From: Cydia pomonella
Lineage: Eukaryota; Arthropoda; Insecta; Lepidoptera; Tortricidae
Assembly (NCBI RefSeq): GCF_033807575.1
Contig: NC_084720.1
Coordinates: forward strand, 18,359,570-18,423,569
Reading direction: 5' to 3'
Length of the DNA: 64,000 nucleotides
Part shown: positions 52,716-63,892 of the stretch, one piece after another
Layout: each line of letters begins with the position of its first letter
Position numbering within the stretch: position 1 is the first letter of the stretch
Translations under genes and position numbers: made by a program
Notes under the pieces: model-generated
What the model saw: only the letters and a program-made list of their open reading frames with translations
Told to the model about the DNA's origin: nothing
Databases searched by the model: none

Positions 52716-53254
52716 ACTTAAACTGAAACATAAAACCTATTTAAAACTTCCATAATCTAACTGTCAAATATTCTTCCGTTAAACCCATTAAAGTAATATT
52801 TATAGTTACTCAGAAACCGTGTATAAAAAATATTACATCAACTTCTTCGAATCTTCTTTTGACATTTCGATATCATCTATTTTCAGAAAACACTTGACTT
52901 AAGATGCTCATCTTAAGTCAAAGGTGTAAGGTTGATTTTTGGATGGCTTGAGTTTCTAGTTAAATTTGCCGGATGTCAGAGATCATTTGGATTTTTCTAT
53001 GAATTGAAGTATTGGATTAAAATACGTTCCGGATACTTGCGTAAGTTCTAAAATATATAAATATACGGTTTGTTGTGATGTTTTAAAGCCACACATTTAA
53101 AAAAAAGTAAATTTTTCATTTTGAGTTAATTTATAGATATAACTAACGTAATGCTTATTTTCTTTTTATAATGAGTATGATTTCTTATTCGATGGGTAGC
53201 ACTGTTAAATAACGCACACAAATGTATTTAAGAAAAAATACTAATTTATCTTCT

Positions 53255-53400
53255 AGCTGCGGAAAAGTCAAAACTTGCAAAGGCAAATAATTGCCAAGGA
53301 GTGGAATGCCCTGCCCGAGTCTGTGTTTCCGCATGAGTACAATCTAGATCTGTTCAAGGCTAGAGTAAATAGGTATCTAAAAAAAAATTCAAAATTTAAT
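53255..53400 (+). pseudogene. Non-LTR reverse transcriptase C-terminal fragment
   Basis: The frame encodes AKEWNALPESVFPHEYNLDL followed by FKARVNRYLKK, the form seen at the very C-terminus of several non-LTR polymerases. No RT motifs lie upstream, so it is a small 5'-truncated or decayed relic. Confidence 0.55.
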
Positions 53401-53561
53401 CTGTTTATTTCAGTTTTTGTTGAGGTACAGTCTGCACTCAGTTATAATCTCTATATTTGGAGATTGTGTTAACTAAGTTTAGACTTAACTAAGTATATAA
53501 TTAGTCCTGTTGGCAGTTAGTGTTTACATGTTATTATCATACTATTTGTAACAAAATTAAT

Positions 53562-53945
53562 TCATTTAATCAGTGCTTTCTTAAGTGTACTCTTTATTTT
53601 ATCAGGATGTTTTTCTAAAGTTTCTACTACTTGTTTGGGTAAGCTGTTCAGGATATTAGGCAGGTATGTTGGCCAGAGCCTTTTCCCATATTCATTGTTA
53701 CTTTTAGTTATTTTAAAGTATGGTTCATTGGTTAAGGTCCGGAGTTGGGATGGTCTCCTATACCTGTCCAGCTGCCCCAGCAAGTGTTTATATTCTAATA
53801 TTACAGCAAGTTTTACTTTGTCATATACACTAGATAAGCGTATACTACCATAGGCAATAGGGCTCATAGGTAAGCGTCCACCGTAGACCGCATCATCACT
53901 TACCATCAGGTGAGATCGTGGTCAAACGTCTGTCTATCCTCCATA
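53562..53945 (-). pseudogene. Possible non-LTR C-terminal relic fused to dispersed repeat
   Basis: On the minus strand the start carries the CACCTGATGGTAAGTGATGA words of the 119-305 repeat family. The frame then continues through LDRYRRPSQLRTLTNEP, EYGKRLWPTYLPNILNSLP and a lysine-rich end. The YG.RLW..YLP..LNSLP pattern resembles C-termini of non-LTR polymerases. No catalytic motif is included and the assignment is tentative. Confidence 0.4.
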
Positions 53946-54194
53946 AAAGAAAAGATTTGTAAAAATAATGATTCAATAACTATTAAAAAAAAAACTTAAC
54001 TCCCTACGCTATATGCCAACCAAATCCATTTTATGCCAAAAATGCCTTACATCATTTTGGAAAAGAGCGGATGCTCCTCAAACTGCTGGATCGATTTCTA
54101 TCAAACATAGCCAAGAATCACCGCAAGAAAATTCGCTTTCACGTAAAAAGCCGTATCGAAATCGGCCTATCCGTTGGAGAGCCTACAATGCCAC

Positions 54195-54265
54195 AGATAG
54201 ACAGATAGTCAGACATACAGACAGACAGACAGACGGACGGAAGGACGGACAGACGGACAGACAGC

Positions 54266-54316
<51 letters not shown>

Positions 54317-54345
54317 ACGGACGGACAAACAAACAGACAGACATT
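54195..54345 (+). repeat. ACAG/ACGG tetranucleotide microsatellite
   Basis: A long run of CAGA units with CGGA variants. The long minus-strand frame rich in Cys-Leu-Ser-Val is a by-product of the repeat and is not a gene. Confidence 0.9.
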
Positions 54346-54924
54346 GGCATCAAACATATAACTTTTGCGTTGGGGGTCAAAACCTAGCCAATGGAAGGCC
54401 TGCTCACTGCTTCTGTTATTTAATAGCATTATTTTGGATTTCATTCCTCGTGTTGACGTGGTGAAACATTTTTGTTTCAATCGGTAGCACTGTTTATTGC
54501 TCTCGTGCCTTGAGACCCTTGCAACACTTAAGAGGGAACATGTACTCGTCCATAAAAAAAGAGAAAATGTTTTTCCACTTCTAAATATTTTCCATTCTCC
54601 CTGATTTTTTGTATGTTGACACAATGAAAAACTAAGTTTATAGGTTTTTCTTATTTTTCAAAATTTGCAAAACACTTACTTAAAAAAAAAATTAAAAAAA
54701 TTAAAATTATTTATTTCTATACAGATCACAGAAAAACATAATTGGTATACTGGCGGACCCCAAACTAGGCTGAGCCTGTATCTCGGGACCCTTGAGTGCA
54801 ATACATTGGCTATAAGTATAAAAACGTTACAAATAGGTACAAATCAGAAAGAGAAGATTAAAAAACTAAAATATAACAACACACAAAAATACATTACAAA
54901 ACGGTGGATACTACTATACAAATA

Positions 54925-54945
54925 TGTGTGAGTATGTGTGTGTGT

Positions 54946-54985
<40 letters not shown>

Positions 54986-54995
54986 GCGCGTGCGT
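54925..54995 (+). repeat. TG dinucleotide microsatellite
   Basis: An almost pure TG run with a few A and C interruptions. Confidence 0.9.
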
Positions 54996-55380
54996 TAACT
55001 TGGTACAAGAAGAGCCTCCGTTTCGTGATATGTTAAACTTGCACTTGCGACCGCTCTGTTACTGCATGTGTCCATGAGTGACTCATCTGTCTCCTATACC
55101 TACCTAAATAAACGAGTGCTAAACATCACACACTCTTCTATAATGTAGTACAACATTGAAAACAAATTAAATTTTATAGCGTGTAATAAAATTACTATCT
55201 TTATGTTTGAACTACTTACATCCGGGAAGACGACATGCGTTTTTTATTTAAAAAGCAATAAAGAGTCAAAGTCATCTAAAGGACAATTGCTTTTAAAATG
55301 CTTTATTGTTTAGCTGTTAACGTAAAGGTGGTGATGCTCGACATGCTTAAGGAGCCCATTGATTACCAGTTCGCCGGACG

Positions 55381-55440
55381 ATATCGGCCTGTCAGTTATT
55401 CGCAAAAGCTGACAAACGCGAATAACTGATAGGCCGATAT
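55381..55440. repeat. 60-base hairpin, MITE remnant
   Basis: ATATCGGCCTGTCAGTTATT followed by CGC is mirrored by GCGAATAACTGATAGGCC and GATAT, with one mismatch across 23 base pairs and a 14-base loop. Confidence 0.7.
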
Positions 55441-55822
55441 ATCCAATAAATGTAATTAGAAATCTAAGAGGGACCCACAGATAACCAGTTTGACAGATGA
55501 TAAGTCTGTCAGTTAATCACAAATAAGTTTTTGGCAAAAATTTCATTTTTGGTACAAGCTTTTATCGCTGATTGTACTTTTCTTTCCACAGGCACCTAAT
55601 ACTCATCGAGCAAATTCTAAAAACCCCAAACACAATTAGGTTGCGTTGTTTTATCACAGAGTTCCTATGTCCACCTCTTGTCTCCATCATCAGATCAGCT
55701 CGATGGTACCATAATATTGCATTGTCACTCGACTTACATATGTATGAAAATTTTCAACTCAATCGGAAACCGGGAAGTGGATCAAATTTAACTTGCAAGA
55801 TTTGATTACAAACAGACAACGG

Positions 55823-56280
55823 TCAGGGGAAAGTAAATAAAAGCTTGTAAAAGTCACACAATAATAGTTCCATTTCAGGTTTTGGCCTGACGACTAATAC
55901 GAACCGAGTGAGTGGCCGGTTGACGGTTCCGGTCAGCGTCGACAGATATCGACCGGACAGTTCGTGGTCTTGGGGCGAAATATTACGACTCTCAACTACT
56001 AGTGTGTAGTCGCAGAGGTAGCAGCAGGCCATTGCCGGCAGGCAATAATCGTTTATGTGTGTAGACGTTATTGGCCTAGGATGGCAGGCCGCCCAATAGG
56101 ACCAGAGACTGCAGCACTGCAGGCGGACTGGTAATGGGTGGGGTGGGACAGTGATGAGCACTGGACGTCTACATTAGGTTTAGGATGTAAAATTAATATT
56201 ATGTCCAGGTCTTAATTAAAGAAATATTTTTGTAAAATTGTTTGTAAACGACTGTTTGTTTCTTAAATAAAGAGTATATT
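55823..56280. other. Unassigned stretch with raised GC content
   Basis: Moderately GC-rich sequence open for 112 codons on the minus strand (55823-56161), with a polyadenylation-like AATAAAGAG at about 56265 on the plus strand. Neither strand yields a family I recognise; it may be a decayed retroelement piece. Confidence 0.3.
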
Positions 56281-57050
56281 TTGATTTTGCTTTGGAAAAA
56301 CACTATTGGGCTTACATTTGACCCCAAAGGCTCACAAGATATTATCCTCATACATACAATGTCAACTTAAATATACCAGAAATTAAACCATAAATGATAT
56401 AAAATTAAATGACGTAAAATTACAGGAAAGTAACTAATTTATTATAATACTTACTATACATAGTGTAAAAAAAATGTGGGATCTGTGTAAGAGCATATTC
56501 GGTATCGTGTCCTGATTAGAAAAAAGTAGAACACAATTTTTTTTGACGCGAAAAATTTTTGGCCTTTGTATGGAGGGTTGGCCGACTTGAACGATCTGCC
56601 TTACAGAAAAGTTTTTTTCACCTCAGCAGCCGATCTAGCTTACTTTCGGCACTCCAGGGAGTGAGACAAAGTAGCTTTTTAATTTAATGAAGGCCATGAA
56701 TACAGGAATATTTCTAGAAGCTTTCGTCATAATGATAATGCCTTTCATTCATGAATGTGAATAAATGTGGTTAACTTTGCTTGATTTTGAATCTGTTTAA
56801 CCTTTAATATGTTCTCAATACTGAGGTGAAAAGTTATATGTGTCACATGAGAGCAAAGTTATTTTACATCTCGTGTTATTGAGTCCCTCGCTACGCTCAA
56901 GATTCTAACATAGAATCTTTCGCTTACTCGGGACTCAAAATCAACACTCGCAAGAAAAACCAATTTTCCTCTCTTGTTGCACAAATAACTATTCCTTTCA
57001 CATGCTCTGAAAGAGGGTCATTGTTGTTCTTACATGTGTGCAGAAAGTAA

Positions 57051-57602
57051 TCCAAGTACGATTTTTTTAAGATAAGCAATTGAAATTTGGTTTTAAATGG
57101 ATTTTTTATACAATTTCCATTCTAATATTTAACTCCCCATTGCATAAATAATGCAATGCATGCCTTGTATGTTATATCTGGATATAACATACAAGGTGCA
57201 ACAAAAATAGCGGGATCTGTTTAAGGGCATAATCAGTATCGTGTTTTGATTCGGTAAAGGTACAAGAAAATAATTTTTGACGCGACAAAAACAGTAGATT
57301 GTTAACCAAGGGATGAAAGGGACTAATTTCTGCTGAGATAGTTTGGCGCTCAAACGCAGAGAGAACGCCGATAGTCCGAGACTGAAATCATACCTTTCAC
57401 CCGAGTGAAACACTCTTTTTTTCATTTCGAATACGAGGAAACTAAAATACATTGTGTTTTTTTAAACATAACTAAGTATGATATTTTATAGACGATTAAC
57501 GTTATTTATGCAATGGGGAGTTAAATATTAGAATGGAAATTGTATAAAAAATCCATTTAAAACCAAATTTCAATTGCTTATCTTAAAAAAATCGTACTTG
57601 GA
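57051..57602. mobile_element. Fold-back element with perfect 101-bp inverted arms
   Basis: Position-by-position comparison shows 57051-57151 to be the exact reverse complement of 57502-57602, around a 350-base centre. The centre holds a second palindrome (57163-57178 with 57181-57196, 16 bp, 2-base loop). Arm words (CCAAGTACGATTTTTTTAAG, AACTCCCCATTGCATAAATA) match the repeat family at 2868-3160 and 62515-62830. No coding capacity. Confidence 0.85.
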
Positions 57603-58407
57603 TACCCAGGTAAATAATACAATTATAGTTAAACCCTTTTTTACAGAAACTCCAACCAATCCCCGACTTATCATTTCATAATAAAAACGTTTTCCTACAA
57701 TCTACATGTTTTACCTTTTGATCCGAAATTTATTATTCCAATATACAGGAAAATGTTTGCGAAAAGAAAACAATAGAAAAATATCCAAAATATAATTTCA
57801 TCTCAAGACATCGCTATCGGCCGATCGGGCCTAAACGCCCCGAATCAACAGACAAACATGACAACCCTATTTCGATGTATCATTCCGAATAGTGATGTTA
57901 CAGTGAAATCGGTGCTTGCAGGATACTAAGTAAAATACATACTTGATATTCATGCGATATTGATTCAGATTCAGATTTATTTATAACCATCATACGATTG
58001 CATTACAAATTATATTCATGTCAAATCCAAGGTCTATAATTACATGGGCTGGCTAAAAAAGTTATTATTAGACCTCAACGGTAATAGTACTAGCCGTTAG
58101 CCGTACTACGTACATTTAATATACACTTATATCGACCGTGAATACCTTTTGTATTGTTTTTGAGCTCCCGATATTATTATGAACTGTGTATGAAATATTA
58201 GTGTGAACGCGACCAGTGGTAACGTTGAAAGCGAACGCAGCCGACGCGCATTTATAAGGGTAGACCGAGCGCGGTTTACACAACTTTAACACCCACCCGC
58301 TATCTTCAGTTACCCGTGCAACTTGCATGTAACTGCGTTGAAATATCGGGAGATCAAAAATAATACAAAAGGTAAAGGTAAGGTAGGGACGATTACGGTA
58401 GATATCG

Positions 58408-58550
58408 CTAGGGTCCCCTAGACCCATATGGTGGGAAAATTTGCTGGCTATGGATGAGGTCTTGGTGGCTCAGATGGCAGAGCCCTGAAGTATCGATCCA
58501 GAGTTCGCGAGTACAAGTCTCACCCAGGACAGTTATTTTTCCACTTTTAA
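58408..58550 (+). mobile_element. Second copy of the tRNA-bearing repeat (decayed)
   Basis: CTAGACCCATATGGTGGGAA and TGGATGAGGTCTTGGTGGCT match 38625-38780. Its tRNA-like unit (58459-58531) keeps the D-stem but has mismatches in the anticodon and T stems. Confidence 0.6.
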
Positions 58551-58859
58551 ATTTATTATAAGCTTAATCACGGTTAATATCGGTCGATATAAATCTAGTG
58601 AAACTAACCGTGAATCATTCAAAAATTTTACATTTAATATCCCTATTTACTATGGTGATAGCCCTGAAGGGCATGCCACAATTCAGCCCAACCGAATATC
58701 GAGAACTGGCTCACATCATGTTTGCAAGTTCGTTCGTCCTTGTTTGTTCCTTTTTGCTCGACTCCAACTTACTAATGAAAAATTACCTGCGTTTCTTTCT
58801 AAACTTTATTTAGTTAGCAAGTAAATACCGGGTAAAGTATTTAACTTAGTATTTACTAA

Positions 58860-59205
58860 GTTTGAATACACCCTGTCACAACCCTAAACTAGAATTATTC
58901 ATGTAATGTAAGGCAAGCCGCCTGAGGCCATCCATTGTCTGTCTACATATAATTTTACTTCACGAGTATAAATACCAACTAAAAATACTCATCCCCGTTA
59001 CGACCCTAAACTATAAATTTTCATGGGCCTTATAACTTGTAAGGCAAGCCGCCTGAGTCCATACTTGTCTCTACATGTAACTTCACGAGTATAAATACCA
59101 GATAAAAATACCAAGTAAAAATACTCAACCCTGTTACGACCCTAAACTAGAATTATTCATGGGACTTGTAAGGCAGGCCGCCTGAGGCCATCCATACTTG
59201 TCTCT
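58860..59205 (+). repeat. Tandem repeat of about 122-136 bases, three units
   Basis: ACCCTAAACT recurs at 58881, 59003 and 59139. Each unit also carries GTAAGGCAAGCCGCCTGAG or a variant and ACTTCACGAGTATAAATACC. No coding frame spans the units. Confidence 0.75.
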
Positions 59206-59389
59206 TCTTTTTATTACGGAGTGACGGCGGAGGATATTTCGGCGAGTATTAAACTCTGTTTAATTATGCAGTATTGTTGGAAATTGATACAAAAGGGATG
59301 GTTGGGGTATTTATTGTTTTTGTGACAGATATCTATCTATTATTAATTTGTTTGGTAAAATTTGATAATACGCTAGAATTTAAATGGTA

Positions 59390-59512
59390 CAGTCAGCCTC
59401 AAATACTTTGTAGCAGTCAAAGTGGCCAAATAGTTCGGTACACCATACTAAATATATGGTGTACCGAACTATTTGGCTACTTTGGTTGCTACAAAGTATT
59501 TGACGCTGACTG
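59390..59512. mobile_element. Palindromic MITE with TA target
   Basis: CAGTCAGCCTCAAATACTTT and AAAGTATTTGACGCTGACTG are the ends; inverted arms run almost to the centre (TATATGGTGTACCGAACT with its inverse). TA flanks both ends (59388-59389 and 59513-59514). Confidence 0.75.
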
Positions 59513-60639
59513 TACAGTTATTAATGAAAAGCGCTTAGTGGGGATTTACATTGAATTTTCAACTATGTAGTTGTGTTTTATCACTTCTTGTAAGAAACTA
59601 TGTAACAAACACTTTTCTGAAAACCGCATCAAAATTGGTTTAGCCAGTCGCGAGATAATCGCGGACAAACATACATACATGCATACATACATACAAACAT
59701 ACCTGAGAAATAAAACTCTGAACTGGGTCAAACTAAGAATATTCTTTTTTTGAAGGCGGTTAAAAAAAAGATAAAACAGATAGGAAGCAAAAGAACTAAA
59801 ATATTAAAAGTAAAAGTAGTGAAACTGCTATAAAATATTTTTGAATATTTCGGTTCTAACAGAATTCAAACAACCGTAGAATCATCGTCAAAAATTATTA
59901 AATAAAACAAAATTAAGGGAAAATGTGTGAAATTCCTATTTATTTCAGAATTAATTTTAATGACCCGCTTAATGTAAAAAAAAGAAAATAAATAAAATAT
60001 AAACACTCAAGCTTTTTTCTGATCCCAATTTATGATAATTGATGAGAAATGCCAACCGTTGACAATGATGTTAACCACTGCCATAAATATTTTACTCATA
60101 TACCTTATACCTCTTTTTCAAAACCATAATGAACATCCACACGATGCATTTCCCAGTTATACCTCAAATTGTCTCGTTTTCGAGAAATATCGGCTGCAGA
60201 CCTACCTATTGTCCCCTGAGGACGTACAACTGACTCCGCACATAGCCTATTATTTAGAAAACACACACCACAATCCAAAAACCACCTTCTCACTTCAACT
60301 TACAGTCTAAATTTCATTACACTGCTATCTTCTGTGACTATCGCTGCGGATACATTTGAAAATAAAGCCTAATTCAAAGATATAGAGTTGAGATTGCATT
60401 GTAAGGTATTGTCAGATAGGTTGTTAGTGTATTCGAGTGTTATAGACATTGGATAAAGGCCCTACCATTAATCGTAAGATAATATCGGTTTCGTAATCGT
60501 GGATTGCTAAACGATCGGTTAGTGTACTTGGCGCCGATGGCCCTTTCGAATAGGGATCAATTGAATATTAAAAGAAAGCTTTCGTAAGTTTAGTTTCGAA
60601 GACAGGTAATTTAGTTTGATTTTAATTTAACAAGTTGTT

Positions 60640-61121
60640 AGTATAGTTTTTTTTTGCTAAAGGCTAAGATATCTAAGAATATAAAAAAAAAACGCCTAAT
60701 TAAGATATACATCTGGAGCATCGCTTTGTATGGGTGTGAGACGTGGACAATGAGGCAGAAGGATAGGAAACGCTTGGAGGCTTTTGAGATGTGGTTGTGG
60801 AGAAGAATGGAGAGAATAAGTTGGACTGAGAAAAAAACGAACGAGGAAGTGCTGCGAATTGTTGGAGAGAGGAGAAACCTACTGAGGACCATAGAGAATA
60901 GACGAGGAAAGATGATAGGTCACTTGATAAGACACGACACTTTCTTTAAAACTATTTTGGAAGGCAAGATCGAAGGTAGAAGAGGAAGAGGAAAACCACG
61001 AGCAAGTTACACGCAGCAACTAAAAGGAAAAGTAAATGTCGTGTCTTACAGGGACCTAAAGAACTTGGCCGAAGACCGCGAAAACTGGCGTCTATTCCAC
61101 CGACAAGAGCCAAGCTCTTAA
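60640..61121 (+). CDS. RTE-clade reverse transcriptase C-terminal fragment
   Basis: The open frame (60654-61121, 155 residues) carries LIKIYIWSIALYGCETWTM, RRMERISWTEKKTNEEVL, GHLIRHDTF, an Arg/Gly-rich RRGRGKPRASY and ending EDRENWRLFHRQEPSS. This is the region after the YADD domain in RTE-type enzymes. The stop is followed by ATGATGATGAG, the short tail typical of RTE 3' ends. The catalytic motifs are missing through 5' truncation. The frame has no stops or shifts, but the initial ATG is not a genuine start. Confidence 0.8.
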
Positions 61122-61456
61122 ATGATGATGAGTATAGTTTATAAGTGGCGTGTTATCATAATTTAACTTAGTACGAGTCACAAAGAAGTGGTGAAATCGG
61201 AGCCTTAAAGTAATAGGATGTCTTATTTATTTGGTTTTTACCTCAATTCCCCTTTTCAGTACGAGTGGGTGATATAAAAAACCTAAGTAGGTAAAGTCAC
61301 GGACTTTAATTGCCCAGCCATTTAAGACTTGACATCGGATCAGGAATATAACGGATGTGGTTTTATGGGAACCGAAAGCGCAACCAGAGATTTAAAATGA
61401 AATTTTGTACATAAGATAGTTGAAGGCCCGGGAAAGGACATAGGATAATAGGTTCT

Positions 61457-61810
61457 CTGCCATTTCGCCGAAAATTATATTGCCGAATTTCACTTGCCAA
61501 CTAACTTTTCGCCGAAATTTCATTTGGGCGCCCTGGTTGCCTCTTCGCTTCACCGTGGGTGACCAAGCCAAGGCTACTAAGCCCCTCCACCACGACAAGG
61601 TGGGCAACCTGCGGGGGGTTCCCAACTTTACATAATCCAACCTAACCTAACCCAACCTGGTACGCAATTTTCATTTCCCAACTATGGGGTTGGGAAATGA
61701 AATGGTTGCGAAATAATTCTTTGGTAAAAGTTATTATGCCAACTAAAACGTCTGCGAAAAATTTTGTTGCCAAGTGAAATTCGGCATTACAATTTTCGGC
61801 GAAAAGGCAG
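61457..61810. mobile_element. Inverted-repeat MITE with a GC-rich centre
   Basis: CTGCCATTTCGCCGAAAATT at the left and AATTTTCGGCGAAAAGGCAG at the right, with GCCGAATTTCACTTG and CAAGTGAAATTCGGC further in. The centre (about 61525-61665) is GC-rich and contains CCAACCTAACCTAACCC. Confidence 0.65.
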
Positions 61811-61847
61811 GATACCAGGATAATGTTGTCATGGAAATCATCATTCT

Positions 61848-61980
61848 GACGACCGGTCTGGCCTAGTGGGTAGTGACCCTGCCTTTGTAGCCAATGGTGC
61901 TGGGTTCGAATCCCGGTAAGTGTATTTTGTGTGATGAACATAGATATTTGTTCCTGAGTCATGGATGTTTCCAATATTGT
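61848..61980 (+). mobile_element. SINE family A, 5' part
   Basis: GACGACCGGTCTGGCCTAG head, B-box GGGTTCGAATCCCGG and GTTCCTGAGTCATGG body; the distal SINE body is absent. Its B-box is the most canonical of the family A copies here. Confidence 0.75.
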
Positions 61981-62107
61981 ACAAGCTTTGCTTAGTTTGT
62001 TTGGGGCTAGGTTGATCTGTTTAAGATGTCCCCTGATATTTATTTATCGTACGCAGAGAAGTTCGCGCAAACTCTATACTATATCCGTAATCTGTAGTGG
62101 AATAACA

Positions 62108-62237
62108 GGGTGCGTAGCCAACATGCCAATCGTTAACAAACGAAACGCAACTGTCACCGTCGCACTAATAAGGAAGAGTGACAGAGAGACATGACTACGC
62201 TACGCTAAGAAGCGATTGGCACTTTGGCTAAGCACCC
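62108..62237. mobile_element. Short inverted-repeat MITE
   Basis: GGGTGCGTAGCCAACATGCC and GGCACTTTGGCTAAGCACCC are imperfect inverted repeats; GTCGCACTAATAAGGAAG lies centrally. Confidence 0.6.
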
Positions 62238-62514
62238 AGAGAGGTTTCGTTACTCTAAAAAACGTACAACTTTTCGGGGTCTAGCTCTTAGACTACGAAG
62301 CGTTCTTCGAACAAAAACTCTCAGCAGCTTTAAGCTTCTTAAACTTTTGTTCTAGAACTTCGCAATCAAATTTCAGAATAAGCTAATTGAACTTTGGGCA
62401 AGTGAAAAGCTTTATATTTTAAGCTCAAAAGCTCTCCTATCGGATGCGTTTTGAGTGCAGTTTTGACCGAGTTTTGATAAAGTTATGGTTTTATCGCGAT
62501 TCTTACAATAGTAG

Positions 62515-62830
62515 ATTATTAACCAAGGGATAAAATGATACTTTTCACCCGAGGTAAACACTTTACTTTTATATTTATTTCGAATACGAGGAAAGTAAAA
62601 TACACGTCTTTTTTCTAAAAATAACTAAGTATAATTTTTATAGCATTTCTTGAGGGTACTTTGAAATACAATTTAGGTAAAATTATCGTTATTTATGGAA
62701 TGGGGAGTTAAATATCAGAATGGAAATTGTAAAACAAATCCATTCAAACCCAAATTAAATTGCTCATCGCAAAAAAATTAAAAAAATCGTACTTGGAAAG
62801 TAAAATGGTCCAGTGCAGAAACGTATCATT
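62515..62830 (+). repeat. Dispersed repeat, opposite orientation to 2868-3160
   Basis: CTTTTCACCCGAGGTAAAC, TTCTTGAGGGTACTTTG, GGAATGGGGAGTTAAATAT and CGTACTTGGAAAGTAAAATG occur in order; the SINE at 62843 follows directly. Confidence 0.6.
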
Positions 62831-62842
62831 TTATGCATAGTG

Positions 62843-63087
62843 GCGACCAGTTTGGCCTAGTGGGTAGTGACCCCGCCTACGAAGCCGATGGTCCCGGGTT
62901 CAAATCCTGGTAAGGGCATTTATTCGTGTGATGAGCATGGATATTTGTTCCCGAGTCATGGGTGTTTTCTATGTATTTAAGTATTTATAAATATTAATAT
63001 ATTATATATATCGTTGTCTAAGTACCCTCAACACAAGCCTTATTGAGCTTACTGTGGGATTTAGTCAATTTGTGTAATAATGTCCGA
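62843..63087 (+). mobile_element. tRNA-derived SINE, family A
   Basis: Head GCGACCAGTTTGGCCTAG, B-box GGGTTCAAATCC, GTGATGAGCATGGATATTTG and GCTTACTGTGGGATTTAG; colinear with 36979-37247, ending in AATAATGTCC without the long AAAT tail. Confidence 0.8.
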
Positions 63088-63099
63088 TTGTGTTAACTA

Positions 63100-63880
63100 C
63101 AGATAATAAAATCTTAAAAATAACTGATATTTTTGTCCCTCTTCTTCATAAATCACAAAATCATTAAAAACACCCATTTCTGCAAAAAAAACTATCCCCA
63201 TAAATGATGACTCCAATTTTCTATCCGCAAAAACACAGCCATATTTCATTTCACGAGCTGCAAACTTTTCATTTGGTTAAAGAAAAACACTCTTGAAGTT
63301 TCGGATGACGTTTCGAACAGAAGCTTGCTGAACCCTGAAGTTTAACTGTTTTAGGGATCCGTGGGTTATTTCCGTTGTTTTTGGGGATTTCTTTCCAAAA
63401 TGATAAAAATTGTTTCGAGAAGTTTTTTTTTTACCCGACTGCGTCGAGCGTATGTATGTATATGCCGTGTTGTTGAGTTCGTCAGAATTGTGGTAGAATC
63501 AGACCAAGATAACTTGGCAGCGGTTTTGACAGCTCAGACAAGAAATTTCTATGAAATTATGACCTTTACTTAACACTTGCACAGGCCGGGCTATCAAAAT
63601 CGCTGCGAACTTAGCTTGGTCAGACTCTAGTGGCCACTATGTCACTACTACAATTCTATATATATTTTAAAAATGGCGCCCGCAAATTTAAAAAAAGGCC
63701 CCACCCCTGGGTGTAGTTTTTTTCTTCACAGCAATATGGGTTTCAAATGAAAGCTAGTGAAAATACCATTTTAAAAATATATGTTATCAGTCGGTTTTTT
63801 TCTTTATATGTATAGGTAACAGTAATTCCTCTTGTTTGCTCTTTTATCTTTATCTTAATATTGAATAAAGTGCAATATTG
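63100..63880. other. No gene seen
   Basis: AT-rich sequence with no recognised repeat or coding frame. The 70-codon frame at 63361 has no supporting feature. Confidence 0.35.
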
Positions 63881-63892
63881 ATAGCTTAGGTA

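Noticed and set aside
54139..54624. 161-codon minus-strand frame rich in Cys-Leu-Ser-Val
   Set aside because: It is translation of a tetranucleotide microsatellite; the repeat unit alone explains the residue pattern.
58598..58813. 71-codon hydrophobic frame beside the tRNA-bearing repeat
   Set aside because: No signal-peptide logic, partner or repeat conservation could be shown; treated as chance.
60032..60310. 92-codon frame of unknown type
   Set aside because: No recognised motif and no splice or promoter context; a chance frame of this length is plausible.
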